A stretch of DNA of 60,000 nucleotides. It comes from Antedon mediterranea (lineage: Eukaryota; Echinodermata; Crinoidea; Comatulida; Antedonidae). Positions 43,551-55,394 of the stretch are shown piece after piece. Under the pieces are notes generated by a model. That model saw only the letters and a list, made by a program, of their open reading frames with translations, was not told where the DNA came from and ran no database searches. Location of the stretch: the NCBI RefSeq assembly GCF_964355755.1, contig NC_092677.1, positions 5,401,001 through 5,461,000 of the forward strand, given 5' to 3'. The position numbers were made by a program, and so were the translations under genes. Each line of letters opens with the position of its first letter. The first letter of the stretch is position 1.

Positions 43551-44198
43551 CAAAATTCGGTAAATCGCGCGTTACTTCTAGAATGTTTACTCGATGGTAT
43601 ATAAAGTTGGTTCGTAGTTCTGACTGATTTTAACCACCTGATGTAACCCTGTTTACTAATTAAATTGAGTTAGATAATTACAGTAGTTATGGACAATTAA
43701 ACCAAATTTAGGTTCAACGATTTGCCCCAAATAGGGGTTTTTTCCGATCGTGGTATACACTGTCTGTCTTGAAAAATACCCACACACAATAATACGAGGA
43801 TATTTCACATTTACCTATCTCCGTCTACAATAACTGTTTTTAATAGCATAATGTTGAATACAGGCCGATTTAAAAAAATAATAATATACGTTTATACAAA
43901 TGTATTGATTTGCGATAAATAATGGAACATTCCAATCTCTCCGTATAATTATTTGGTTTAACACAAGTAGGTAAATTTATGGGTCGACCTTTGGGGGATA
44001 AACTTAAAACCATTAGATATAGTTTTGCAATACTTTGAAAATACTGTAAATACGTATTAACCATTTTTGTGACAAGTTTCTCTTTCGGAGACAATGTATT
44101 ATAGTCTTGCGTTACATACATTTGAAATCGCCAGTTTTTTTACGCTGAAAATGAAATTACTGTGTATTCGAGAACCATCTATGGGCACGACCTAGATG
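43551..44198 (+). repeat. dispersed repeat family, short copy
   Basis: This is colinear with 49342-50800: start CAAAATTCGGTAAATCGCGC, end CGAGAACCATCTRTGG...CGACCTAGATG. It lacks about 800 bases present in the long copy. No protein is recognised. Confidence 0.8.
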
Positions 44199-45786
44199 AA
44201 CACAAAGCACACAATCTGTACGATGAATATGAATGAATATTCTTGTGTACATCGTCTACCCCTGTGTGCAATTCAGACACAGGTTTTTTGCACACATTTA
44301 CATTTACACATACAGTATGACTGACAAATTTATAATTGCCATTGCTAACTATAAATGAATATCTCACCAAAAAAAAAATTAATTCAATAAAAGTAATATT
44401 AAAGTAAATTTTAATAGTAATTATATTATACATCATTATTTGATGTTTATAGTTTGTGTTATGTCTAAATATATCATCACTTGAAATTTTGTTTGACTGT
44501 TTTATGTTATTATTTTGTTTTCTAAATGTATTGCATGTATGTATGTATTTTTGGGTCATCCTTTTGTTATTTGGACATTCAGGTATGACTCAATATTCTT
44601 TAAAGCTCAGGTACAGGCATGAATTTAAAATATAATATTTGGTTAAATGTACATAAATCAAATATTTGTAACAGAAATCAAGACGAAAAAACATGAATTT
44701 CCCTTAATATGGCCAAATACAAAATTTTGCAAAATTCTTCCATAAAAACCAGGAAGACCTTTTTTCAGTAGTTAGGTAGTTAACCTAATGTAATAACATG
44801 TCTTGTGACTCCCTAGAAGGTGAACAAAGATGGTGGATATATGGTGGATAATTTTTGCTATAGCATGAAAATAAAAATTTGAAGTTGAATTGAAAAATTC
44901 CAGAAATGTAATATTCAAGATATTTTACCTATACTTAGTCACTGTTTATTTTTCGTAGCTTTTTAAAATGCCTCTCTATTAAAAAAATTTGTGTACAAAT
45001 GAATATAGATTTTACTGTGTAATTTGAACTATCCCCCCACTGATAAGAAAGTGCTTATTTTCAACAAGCTCGTGTAACACAAATAAAATCCCAAAAATTA
45101 TGAAACATAGGGGAAACTATAGATCGATAATTATTGGAATGTATGATCAATAGAAATTTTTTGCCCGCACCTGGCCTTTAAACGAATGAATATACTTACC
45201 GATTACTTTATACTCAAGATTGCTTAATTCTGTTCATGCATTAGACTCTTAATAATGATTATTACTTAAAAATTAGGAAATGTTGTGATTAGATTAGTTG
45301 TTTTGAATTTTTTTTGTATTATATTCCATGTTGTGGCTGTTAATTGAAATTAAAAAAATTGTTTTGTCGTACCGCTTATATAGCTGCTGTGAGCAGGCCT
45401 CGTTTTCCCTGATACATTGTAGTATTATGTCCAATAAGCACCGGTATTAAATCATACAAAATAATATTACGGTAACAGCATTAATTTCAGTATTTGCTGG
45501 ACTAAAACAATTAATGTTTGTTTAATTGAATACGAGACCTGTATTTATCATCGTTGTATTTATTATTCAAAATTATTATTTGTCCAGATGTACACACTGT
45601 TTGATTTTGAAAACTTATTTTACGAATCATCAATTTTATGAATTGCTTGTTACAGTTATGCTGATTTGTGAGTGGAAAAAGATAAAAGATGTTCAGTTTG
45701 TAGTAAAATATTTTTATTTCACCATTGTTGTTTTTATGTTACCATAGTGACAAAACTAAAACTGAGCAAATTAAAAGCCACAACAT
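44199..45786. other. non-coding stretch
   Basis: No gene or clear repeat was found in this AT-rich interval between gene B and the WD40 fragment. Confidence 0.35.
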
Positions 45787-47253
45787 TTAGCATGGCGTAT
45801 ACATGCTGTCAACCGAGTAGTTTGGATTGTTCGCTGTATGGCGTGAATTCTCGTCTCGTTTTTCATCCAATTTCTGTAACCGTTTCTTCTTGGACTGTTT
45901 GTACGCATTCCAAATGCCTATTGTCTTGTCCCATGAGGCCGATATATACTGTGTATGTAAAAAGAACAACAAAAAAAGTTACTAAAGTTTAACGAATTTA
46001 GTTTTGGAGACACTACGTATGTTTTCATTGTTTACCAAAAAATACTTAAAAACAGGACATATAAATAGTTTTACCTGGTTTCTATCTGGGATGTGGATGA
46101 TGCTACGCACTGAGTCACTGTGTCCGATGCTACGCACTGAGTCACTGTGTCCAATATTGGTCTGCATTAGTTTAAATGTTTGAGAGTCGTAAACTCTAAA
46201 AAGGAATATTTATGTAATTTTAAAATTGGTGTGGTACATAAAAATATTTAAAAAAAAAGTAGTAGTAAAGAATGTTAAGGTTTTCATTTGATATATTTTA
46301 GAAATGTAGTTTATATTATATTTTAAAATTAGAAAGTAAAATTATTCAAAAATTAAACTCTTCCATTATTTCAGTTTCCTATTCTAATTAACAATTGCAT
46401 TAAAGTATAGTAGAAATATTGCATTATTATAAACTCTTCTTGAGTAATACATACCATCAATCATTGTATGATGAAAATCTGATGGTATCAGATTGAAACA
46501 TAACACGTATACTTTATTGTGGCTTACATACAATTAATTTATACTTATCCTTTTTGTACAGTTAATAGTATAGAGAGTTTTTTTTTATCTAATTGTGTTT
46601 ATTGTTATGAATAGTATTTCTGAAATAAATTTTGATGAATGAATGGTTTAATTCTAGTAGTACTAACTTGATTGTGTTCTGCACTCCAGCCACTATGCTG
46701 CCATTCTTCAAGTCAATACACAGTGCCAACACTGCTCCATGAGTTGCTAAAATCTGATCACATGACATGCCATCCTCACTCTTTACATAAACAAAAGTAA
46801 AGTGGGATTTATGAATAATAACATATCGATTATCACATGCACGATATTTTTCATAGCATTGTAGTTGGAGATGATGGCATACAAAAGCCAAGAACAAAAC
46901 TCTGGTGAAAAGGTGTACCTTGTCACCCAATCATCCTTGGTTTAATCACGGAGGTGGTATACCTCCATGGTTTAATTGTTGTGTCCATTTCATGTATAAG
47001 ATCATGTTCTATTTGTAGAGTTAATATTGTTAATTATTGATTTAAATTTAAATATAGTAAATATAAATGACTGTATCAGTAGCATGATCAGTAGGTAATA
47101 ATATTCAATTTGACATTTGTATTGAATGTATTTTTACCCAAATCATAATGCCATCTTCAGAGCCTGTGATTCCATTTATCTGTGACCTTGTTCCATCTGA
47201 CTTGAGTGATTTCTGCATCATGACCTTGAAGGGTGTTACACAGTGTCATTTCA
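45787..47253 (-). pseudogene. WD40-repeat protein gene fragment with one frameshift
   Basis: Minus-strand exons 47138-47253, 46668-46780, 46075-46195 and 45787-45948 keep splice sites and phases (0, 2, 0). They encode QGHDAEITQVRWNKVTDKW, then ITGSEDGIMIW, ATHGAVLALC, GSIVAGVQNTIKVYDSQTF, GHSDSVRSI twice, and YISASWDKTIGIWNAYK, all WD40 signatures, ending in a basic tail and TAA. One extra base near 47176 shifts the frame between DKW and ITG. A 27-base tandem duplication repeats GHSDSVRSI. Upstream exons with the other propeller blades were not found, so this is a 5'-truncated, probably dead copy. A sequencing error could explain the single shift. Confidence 0.7.
46099..46152 (-). repeat. 27-bp in-frame tandem duplication
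   Basis: Two exact copies of a 27-base unit (46099-46125, 46126-46152) duplicate nine codons, GHSDSVRSI, within a WD40 blade. Confidence 0.95.
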
Positions 47254-47763
47254 CTGATACAGTCGGTATACAATATCTATTTATAAATGTATTCACTCCA
47301 AAACCTTTTACAAAGTTACTGGGAATTATGAATAGCTAACATATCTAGCATTTTTTTATTATATTGTTATTATGAATGTTTTGATAATTGACGATGCTTT
47401 AACATTTCTATCGGCAAATTAAACGATCCTGTCTGTCTTGATTTCAAACTGCCATTAATTATTTTAAGCTTCGTTTCTTTTAAAATCATGATTGCGTGTG
47501 CTATAGCGAAACAAATGATTAAACCAACATAGAGTACATCGTTATATAACATTAAAAACACTTTTATTGTGTTTGCATACTATTGTTTTCCACGTGACTT
47601 TCATATACAAACTTCTTTATTACTTGTAAGTTACTTATTATTACTTTACAGATAGGATTTTTCTATACATATACGGTAACATACAGTATGTTTACGTTTA
47701 AAGATCGGCTAAACGCATGATTTCAGATATTATATTTGGTTAAATCTTTGACCTATGGATATA
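47254..47763. other. non-coding stretch
   Basis: No gene is seen. This is the region where further 5' exons of the WD40 gene would be expected. Confidence 0.3.
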
Positions 47764-48515
47764 TACGGAAACGTTAAAGTGCCATTCACTTGGCGACTTG
47801 TCGAGATAATTTATCTTGTCAAGTCGACATAAATATGACTATTATGTCGACATAGTAACCATTATATTTCTACATTGCGAGATAGTTTATCTTGCCAAGT
47901 TGATTCCCTAATAAATACATGTCGACTAGACGAGATAGATTAACTTGCCAAGTTGACTTTACTTCGACGCTTGAAGCGTCCAAGTGCCATCCACTTACCG
48001 ACTTGTCGAGATAATTTATCTTGTCAAGTCGACATAAATATGGCTATTATGTCGACATAATAATCATTATATGTCGTCATGGCGAGATACATGATCTTGC
48101 CAAGTTGACTTCACCAAAATTGCATGTCGACATGACAAGTAGTGTCGATATTCTATACAAAATGTCCACATGTGTCTATTTTAACGCATACTAACGACAT
48201 GTGAGGCCGACGACGACCGGCCGAATAGGAAAGTCCAAATAATTTAGAATTACCAAGATAAATATCATCGAATTCCGTCTGTGGATGGCACTTGGACGCT
48301 TCAAGCGTCGAAGTACAAGTAAAGTCAACTTGGCAAGTTAATCTCTCGTCTAGTCGACATGTATTTATTAGGGAATCAACTTGACAAGATAAACTATCTC
48401 GCAATGTAGACATATAATGGTTACTATGTCGACATAATAGTCATATTTGTGTCGACTTGACAAGATAAATTATCTCGACAAGTCGCCAAGTGAATGGTAC
48501 TTTAACGCTTCCGTA
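47764..48515. mobile_element. 752-bp long-TIR element (MITE or foldback)
   Basis: Terminal inverted repeats of roughly 230 bases begin TACGGAAACGTTAAAGTGCC (left) and TACGGAAGCGTTAAAGTACC (right, inverted). GATATA flanks both ends (47758-47763, 48516-48521). A third partial copy of the arm (from about 47980) lies in the middle. Arms are full of GTCGAC and CGAGATA/TATCTTG words, giving a strong foldback. It is non-coding. Confidence 0.85.
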
Positions 48516-48521
48516 GATATA

Positions 48522-49341
48522 GGAAAATAGGACTACATAAATTAAAAGCGTTTAAAAAAACGAAAAAAAAATTATATAAGAGTCTCTTAAAATGGTCAAA
48601 TACTTTGCAGAATTCTTCTAAACATAACCAGTAAGACTTTTTTTTAGTAGATTGGTTTTTGGTGGCATGTAAGATCAATATAATTTTTTCTCGCATCTGG
48701 CATGTTGCAGGTACGTACACTAGCACAAATAAGTAGTAGCTACAACATAAGCACCTCATTAATTTTATCAAGCATTGTCTGGTTTTGTTTTACGGTATTA
48801 CAGTAGGCCTATTCTAAATGTTTATGAGTTTATACAGTACAAATAACAAGTACACACTTTCACAAACGAATTTAATTACTACCTGTAAATAATAACATGA
48901 GTTTTAATGAGTAGTTAATTACTTTCAATACAACAACTAATGACAAAAAGATAGATTGACGTTTCAATATTTCCACAATATTATAACATACATGATAAAA
49001 CACAAATGTTAAACTAGTTTGTTATAAATAAAATTGCTTATAAATACAATGAAAAGTTGTTCAGTCATGTGGTGAGAGGGGGGTGGGGGAATCATATAAG
49101 TCGGAAAGACAAGATATAAAATTAAATACGAAAAAGAAAATTAATATTACATAAACTAATAATATATATATATATATAAAGCAAAGCTTACAATTTATAT
49201 TTAATCACTTTATCCTAGAAAGTAAATAGTTCTTGTATACTAATTTAAATTGTGAAGTTTCTGTTTCTAAACCATTATGAAACTATTTTAAAGTTCAATT
49301 TAAAAAAACGTAAAACGTAATCTAATAAATTTACGTAAGGG
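48522..49341. other. non-coding stretch
   Basis: There is an (AT)n run at about 49163-49178 and a G-rich run near 49077; no gene is seen. About 48540-48660 resembles about 44690-44790 in a few words (AAATACTTTGCAGAATTCTTC), a possible weak repeat. Confidence 0.3.
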
Positions 49342-50830
49342 CAAAATTCGGTAAATCGCGCGTTATTTCTAGAATGTTTACTCGATGGTATATAAAGTTG
49401 GTTAGAATCTCGGTACTGATTTTAACCACCTGATGTAACCCTGTTTACTAATTAAATTTAGTTAGATAATTAGTCATTGACAATAAAAACGAATTTAGGT
49501 TCAACTATTTGCCCCAAATAGGGGTGTTTTCCGATCGTGGTATACACTGTCTAATGGATGTCCTCTTGAAAAATACCTGCACACAATAATACGAGGATGC
49601 TTCGCATTTTCCTATCTCCTCCTACGATAATTGTTTTTAATAGCTGAAAACCGGTTGAACAGCTCGAGTAGCCTACAGTATCATAATGTTGAAGACAGGC
49701 CGATTTTCTTAAAAAAATACTATTTTGATAGATTTAATATTCGTTTATACAAATGTATTGATTTGCGATGAATGGAACATTTCAATCTCTCACTTACTAC
49801 TTCCGTCTGAGTGTATTGCATTTTGGGTAATGATGACGTTTTGCTCGACCACCCATAGATTTAACCGGTTATTTCGGAGCACAAATTGAGCAGAAACGCG
49901 GTCTTGTTGTTGTTATCTATTTTTAATCTATTTTAAAATAACCGGTTAAATTGCGTTATGCAGCAGAAACAGACCCTCAGACTCCCAGTTTGTTTGGTAA
50001 ATTTATGTGCCCTTGGTTTAACACAAGTAGGTAAATTTATGGGCCCTTGGAGAATAAACTAATGAGATATAGTATTGCAATACTTTTGACAATATTGTAA
50101 ATACTTTACGTATTAACCATTTTTGGTCGCCATTGGAATCAAAATTAACTTACTGTGAATGTGGTTACTATTATAAACACATATACAAAGAACATCTATT
50201 ACTACTGTGACTGTGGGTAGGCTCTACTGCTGGATATATAAACACATAATATACAAATAAAAACTTTATTACTGACAGTTGCTTCTCAACGTTTGTATTG
50301 ATTAATAAAAAAATATAAACGTCGTAGTGGTGTATCGTTACATGTACTTTACTATTTCAATCGACTATAACAGGGACAGTTTTAAAAAGGTATTACATCG
50401 TAAATGTTTTACTGTGTTTAGTGGTATATTATTGATAGGCCTATAAAACATTTAAAACAATATTTCGTTACTGGATAAAGAATATATTAAAAAAATGTTC
50501 TTCCCATCCTCTTCCCCATCCCTCAACTCTAATGTTATATACAAAACACAAATTGGGTTTGTTTAAATGAGTTCAAATACAAAATTTGAACTCATTTTTA
50601 AGACAAGTTTCTCCTTCGAAAGTAGGTCTAATTCCCAGGGTGCTAATTTTAGTTGACTACATTAATCATTGTGTCTATTTATTCGTTTCTGAAAACGACA
50701 ATGTATTAAAAGTCCTGAGGTACGTACATTTGAAATCGCCAGTTTTTTTACGCTGAAATTACTGTGTATTCGAGAACCATCTGTGGACACGACCTAGATG
50801 GTACGCGAGCGAAGCGAGTGTACCATCTAG
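49342..50830 (+). repeat. dispersed repeat family, long copy with terminal hairpin
   Basis: This is colinear with 43551-44198 at both ends but about 800 bases longer. The right end is a hairpin: CTAGATGGTAC (50794-50804) pairs with GTACCATCTAG (50820-50830) around GCGAGCGAAGCGAGT. No transposase was recognised. Confidence 0.8.
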
Positions 50831-51801
50831 TAAACGTAATTACAACAATCAACGTAACCATACATCAATTATAGACGTAAACAACATTATTGGTGTGGTG
50901 TGGCAGCGGCTGATCCATAACACCGTTATAGTGGGCATAGCCTAATCGGCACCGGTTATCTGCCTTTAACTGCATTTAATATGTAGGCCTATGTTATAAG
51001 AGTTTAGTGCACAAGTTTTGTTTGAACCATACCATGGAGAAACTAGTAACTAATGCTTCCTCAAATTCGTTCATCACTTGCCCAGAAAAATATTAGTTAT
51101 CAAGGCCCAAACTATGAAACAATTTACCATGATTTAAGTATGATCTCATTAACAAAATGTTTACACTTAAAGTTAAACATTATTTTACTATCGAAATATT
51201 GATCTTAGGTTATTTTAACTATTCATCAGTTCTATTGCAATTCAGTTACATCTTTTATTTTATGTGTTAATTATTATTATTTTGGTTTTATATATATGCT
51301 ATATTCATTTAATAACTATCTAGCGTCTGTTAAATAATTACTTTGTATTACATTTACAAGGCCAAATGTAGACAAGCGAAAGTTTTTTCTTTGGCCATTT
51401 TGTCAAGTAAAGTTGAGTCATTTAAGTATTTATTATTATTATTTTACATTTGACAATAACGAGAGATATTTAATTGTGAGAATATTTTTTATGCGTTGAA
51501 AGACTTGACTGTATTCAACAAGGCGGACTTTCAACTATTGAAATAATCAAATTCTCGCCATTGAATTCAACGAATACAAAACATTAAATTGTTTTATAAA
51601 GTAAAATAGGCTACATTGCCACTTCGTGTTTATACTGTACAAACCATCAGAAGATGGAAATGTTTTATATCAATATCTTCCTAATTCTTGGAATTATAAT
51701 TATCAAAAATTGTCTACGTCAAAATTGGATATCTTTTTTGTGACCAACTAACTTAATTTTATCTTTGTTCACTGATATTAAATTATGTAACTTAAACATA
51801 C
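50831..51801. other. non-coding stretch downstream of gene D
   Basis: No gene or clear repeat was found apart from TAGGCCTA-type words and short A/T runs. Confidence 0.35.
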
Positions 51802-51807
51802 TTTATT
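51802..51807 (-). terminator. polyadenylation signal of gene D
   Basis: AATAAA on the minus strand lies 12 bases after the gene D stop codon, implying a very short 3' UTR unless a later signal is used. Confidence 0.5.
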
Positions 51808-51819
51808 TAGGATAAACGT

Positions 51820-52439
51820 TTAGTCGTATAACTGTTCACAATAATGTGGTTCTGCAACCTTTTCTTTCTGTGATGTAATACAATCACGAGGCTCTTCGTA
51901 AATGACCTCAGAACTTGCCGACATCAGACCTTGAAGATTTTGACATTCGATTTCAATTTTTTCTCGTTTCTACAAAAACAATACAACTATTGATTGTTAT
52001 CGCTGAGTTTGAAAAAATTGTAAATTTGTAAAATTGAAAGTTACTATTTGGGATTGCCGAATGGGTTGATATGAATTAGGCCCACCAGCATGATTTAGTT
52101 TTGAAATACCTTTAATTTTATAATGATTAGGCCTACTTCTTTATTAAACGTCATCTGTGTCGACATCAGAGTGTTTGCCAAAACGTGCAGACCTTGGTAT
52201 AGGACCTACTAATTTTGACGTTTATCAACCCGCGACCATTTATAGTTAACATCAATAGTTTCTTTAGTTTATTAAAAAATACTTACCAGTGATTTTGCAC
52301 TGGATGTACCTTTACGTGACTTCACGATATCATCTCCTTTAAACCCTGTATTCATCTCATTGTAAACGCCGGAATGAAATGTTATTGCTTGATATTGAAG
52401 ATTTTGAAATGTTGACTGGATTTCTCTTATTCGTCTTTG
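51820..52439 (-). CDS. gene D exons 6-7: cytoplasmic signalling tail
   Basis: 52439-52287 (51 codons, phase 0-0) and 51969-51820 (49 codons plus TAA). Tyrosine contexts in order: LQYQAI, GVYNEM, VIYEEP, PHYCEQL, and a final LYD. The rest is charged and lysine-rich. Gene A's tail has none of these. Confidence 0.8.
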
Positions 52440-54904
52440 CTAAATAAACAGTTTCAATGGTGAAATCCAATGAAAATAATAATACAATTATTTTCAACAT
52501 AACCGTTATAATAAAGGCAGTTTTTGAATTGCAAGGTGATGGCTACTTACATAAATATAACGTGATGTTAAACATGTAGGAATAGAACCGACAAGTAATG
52601 CAATAATAATAGCAATAGCTGTAACTATTGGAAACGAATCACCTAGAAAAGTAGATTTAAACTACATTAATACTAAAAAGTGTAAAATGTACTCAATGGC
52701 GTTCAAATTCAAAACATAGGACTGAAAACGTTAATTCCTGTAGTAGGCTACCAGGTGTGTAGGCCTACGGGAAATGCTTTAACGTCACGTGCCTGACTAT
52801 ATCATGATCTTCAAATGTGTCTTCCATGTCAATGTGTTAATATTATAGCATATAGGCATTTTGGTTACTATTCTTGTAACCACTACATAATGTGTAACCA
52901 TACCATAAGAGCATAGGAGAGTATATCTCATAGGCCTACTCTTGCAGACACTAAGCTGCTTGATAAATACATTATGGTAACATCAATCAATCAATCGTTC
53001 GATTTATATAGCACCATTCCAACAGTCATTGCTCATGGCGCTGCAAAAAACCCCGAAAATGTGAGTTTTGAGTAGTGACTTTAAACATGGAACTGAACCG
53101 ACAAATAATGCGATAATAACATGCCTACCTTTCACAGTACCTGTTTCTGCTTTAGGCCTACAGTTCTTTAGTGTTGTTGTGTCATTAAGTTTTCCATTCT
53201 CTGCATAACATATTATATTTGATTGGCATATCGTTTTATTTGTCCCTAAAGTTGCTGTATTTTCTCCTTTCTTAACCACTTCTCCATCTTGTAATATCAC
53301 TACTGATGATGGCCTGGGATAGCCCTCTGCTGTGCATGTTGCAAAACAATATTCAGGTTTGAATGTTACGATGATATCTAGAAAATGAGAGAAGCTTCAG
53401 AATATATATTTTTAAATTGTAGGCCTATAGGCTAAAGGCAAAACAATTAAGCTTTTTATAACGAAGATGATTAAACAAGATAAAAAATAATCATCATGTA
53501 TATTGCATCAAAAACATTTTGACTGCTCTTTTACTTAAGTATCTGAAGGATACACACAATGTACCACAATTAGACATTTAAAAAGGCAATTTCTACATAC
53601 AATTTATGTTCAACTGTTTTCCGGCACTAATTTCAGCATCATCTCCTTTAAACTGATCACTCTCTGCTTTACATGTATATATACCACTGTCTTTCACGGT
53701 GGCTGCTTCAATCTTAAGAACATTGCCGGTGGTATTTATCTTCTGTTCATCTTTATACCAAGTGATGTAAGGAGTTGGATCTCCATCATGATTACTACAA
53801 GTAAATGTGACTGTTTCTCCTTCGTAGATAGTGTTTGCTGAGGCATGAAGAAGTGGTTTATCCAAAACTGAAGTATAAAAAAACAACAAAAATACTATTA
53901 CCGTAGTACGGTATTCAACGGGAAATTGAACAATTTAGGTCTACGTGTGTTTTACCATAATTTTTGGGAGTTGACAACATTTTTAAAAATATAACAATTT
54001 AATTAATAGAAATAATTCGATTAATGTTCAATGACGTCCTTAGAACACATCTTTCTATAGGCCTATATGTCAAGAGGTTTCTGAAGTGAAAATAATGTTT
54101 AATTTAGAATTTTACTTTTTACTTACAATATACAGTTAAGATAGATGGACCTGATAACTTATTTGACCCGTTTGCCGTTTGTATTTGACATCTAAATATT
54201 CTTTTTGAATCGTGTCTCAAAGGATGTAAGATCATCAGGCTAGCTTTACCAGGCGCAGTGTGTAACTTAAAACGTCCATTTTCCATCTTTTTATCATTCA
54301 CAATTCCCGGGTTAATATTTACTCCATTTTCATTCAGTTCATCCCATTGTATTACATCAGGCGTGGATGTAAATTGTGAATAATCACAAGTTATCACCAC
54401 TTCAACATCACCTTCTTTAGACGTCTGGTTAAATGTCGTCACCAACTGACAATGTGCTTTAATATAATACATTATGAACACATCTATTAGGAGAATTATT
54501 ACAATTAAACCTGCTTTTTAAACCACTGATATTTAGCTGTGTTGATAAAATTCAAGTCACGCGTACTTTATAGTCTACAGATCTAGGCCTAAATTTTGAG
54601 TGTCAATGTTACATAAATATCAGACTGTCGTTGCCTTTTAAACTAACCACAATGGTCATGCAAATTAAACGAATAATAATATTCCTAACCTATTTGGTTA
54701 TGTTTATGGTTATTTAGCTACTATTAGTTTTACACAATCCTACTGACTGGTCATTAGAAAGATAATTCAAATAATCCGGCATGAAAAGTGCACTTACTGT
54801 TTAGTGTTTAGCTAATTAAACATTTAACTATATAATATACATCACCAATTCAATTAATTCTTACCGAGTGAAGATTGTAAACATATAATAAATAAAAGCC
54901 TCAT
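51820..54904 (-). CDS. gene D: Ig receptor with tyrosine-motif tail, 7 exons
   Basis: Minus-strand exons: 54904-54865, 54456-54127, 53867-53601, 53377-53141, 52642-52551, 52439-52287, 51969-51820 (TAA). All borders are AG/GT and phases 1,1,1,1,0,0 join into 422 residues: signal peptide (MRLLFIICLQSSL), V-like Ig (about 14-123), I-set-like Ig (124-212), short Ig-like unit (213-291), TM (IVTAIAIIIALLVGSIP, about 297-313) and a tail of about 105 residues. The tail has LQYQAI (ITIM-like), VYNEM (YxxM, a PI3K-type SH2 site) and IYEEP (Src-family SH2-like). It is an inverted paralogue of gene A, with one Ig/short-Ig unit instead of two. Probably a signalling cell-surface receptor; ligand unknown. 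Confidence 0.85.
52551..52642 (-). CDS. gene D exon 5: transmembrane exon
   Basis: 92 bases, phase 1-0, encoding a hydrophobic helix (IVTAIAIIIALLVGSIP) and the first tail residues SRYIY. Confidence 0.8.
52980..53050 (+). repeat. SINE-like fragment
   Basis: ATCAATCAATCAATCG is followed by GATTTATATAGCACCATTCC and CTCATGGCGCTGC, the box seen in widespread metazoan SINE-like or LINE-derived repeats. It lies in the gene D intron, antisense to the gene. Confidence 0.45.
53060..53128 (-). pseudogene. decayed duplicate of gene D transmembrane exon
   Basis: On the minus strand HVIIALFVGSVPCLKS parallels AIIIALLVGSIPTCLTS of the true TM exon. It lies just 12 bases beyond the donor of exon 4, with changed borders, and reading into it from exon 4 meets a TGA in the phase-1 frame. 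Confidence 0.65.
53141..53377 (-). CDS. gene D exon 4: short Ig-like unit
   Basis: 79 codons, phase 1-1. It has ATCTAEGYPRP, LQDGEVVKKGENTAT, CQSNIICYAENG and LKNC, as in gene A exons 4, 5 and 7. Confidence 0.85.
53601..53867 (-). CDS. gene D exon 3: I-set-like Ig domain
   Basis: 89 codons, phase 1-1. It has VTFTCSNHDG, TWYKDEQ and DSGIYTCKAE; 12-14 codons shorter than gene A exons 3 and 6. Confidence 0.85.
54127..54456 (-). CDS. gene D exon 2: V-like Ig domain
   Basis: 110 codons, phase 1-1. Cysteines in VITCDYS and FRCQIQ, Trp in IQWDEL; close to gene A exon 2. Confidence 0.85.
54865..54904 (-). CDS. gene D exon 1: signal peptide
   Basis: ATG at 54904-54902 starts MRLLFIICLQSSL and ends in phase 1 at GTAAGA. 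It is the same arrangement as gene A exon 1. TTTGAAG before the ATG could be a 3' splice site. Confidence 0.7.
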
Positions 54905-55394
54905 CTTCAAACACATACCTGAAGAAACAATTATTACTTCAATTATTTAATTGTATTGTTTCTATCATATTATCATTACAAACCAACAAACTAAACTAAA
55001 AGTCAAACGTGTTACTGCAGATGTGACCCGCATTATATATATAAACTTTATTTAGACACGAGACTGATGTGCAGTACAACTCGTTCAATCAATATTGATT
55101 GTTTTTACACAAGTTCGTGATATTACAAAAAACCCAACACCATATAAATACGACAAACAAGATATTGAAAAAAAAAATTACAGCAGAATCCCCTTCATCT
55201 GACCCCTCTATTTAGGGTACACCATACCGGTACTTCCCGTGTAAACGGGAACCTTTATCGAAGTGTATAATTTATGGGGATTCTACTGTAGTACATAATA
55301 AATGTTTTTGTTTTCATTTACCTTAAAATAATAGTGATAAAACACACATTTTACATAGTATCCAGCCATTTTAATAGTTGGATGTAAACCATCG
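54905..55394. other. gene D upstream region
   Basis: This is the likely promoter side of gene D. It contains TTATATATATAAAC near 55032 but no convincing core promoter could be assigned. Confidence 0.25.

Noticed and set aside
43870-44559. Minus-strand frames of 83 and 126 codons
   Set aside because: Low-complexity AT-rich frames over a dispersed repeat and its flank, with no domain or splice support.
48153-48413. 86-codon minus-strand frame with CQVD repeats
   Set aside because: It arises from the GTCGAC-rich arms of the long-TIR element.
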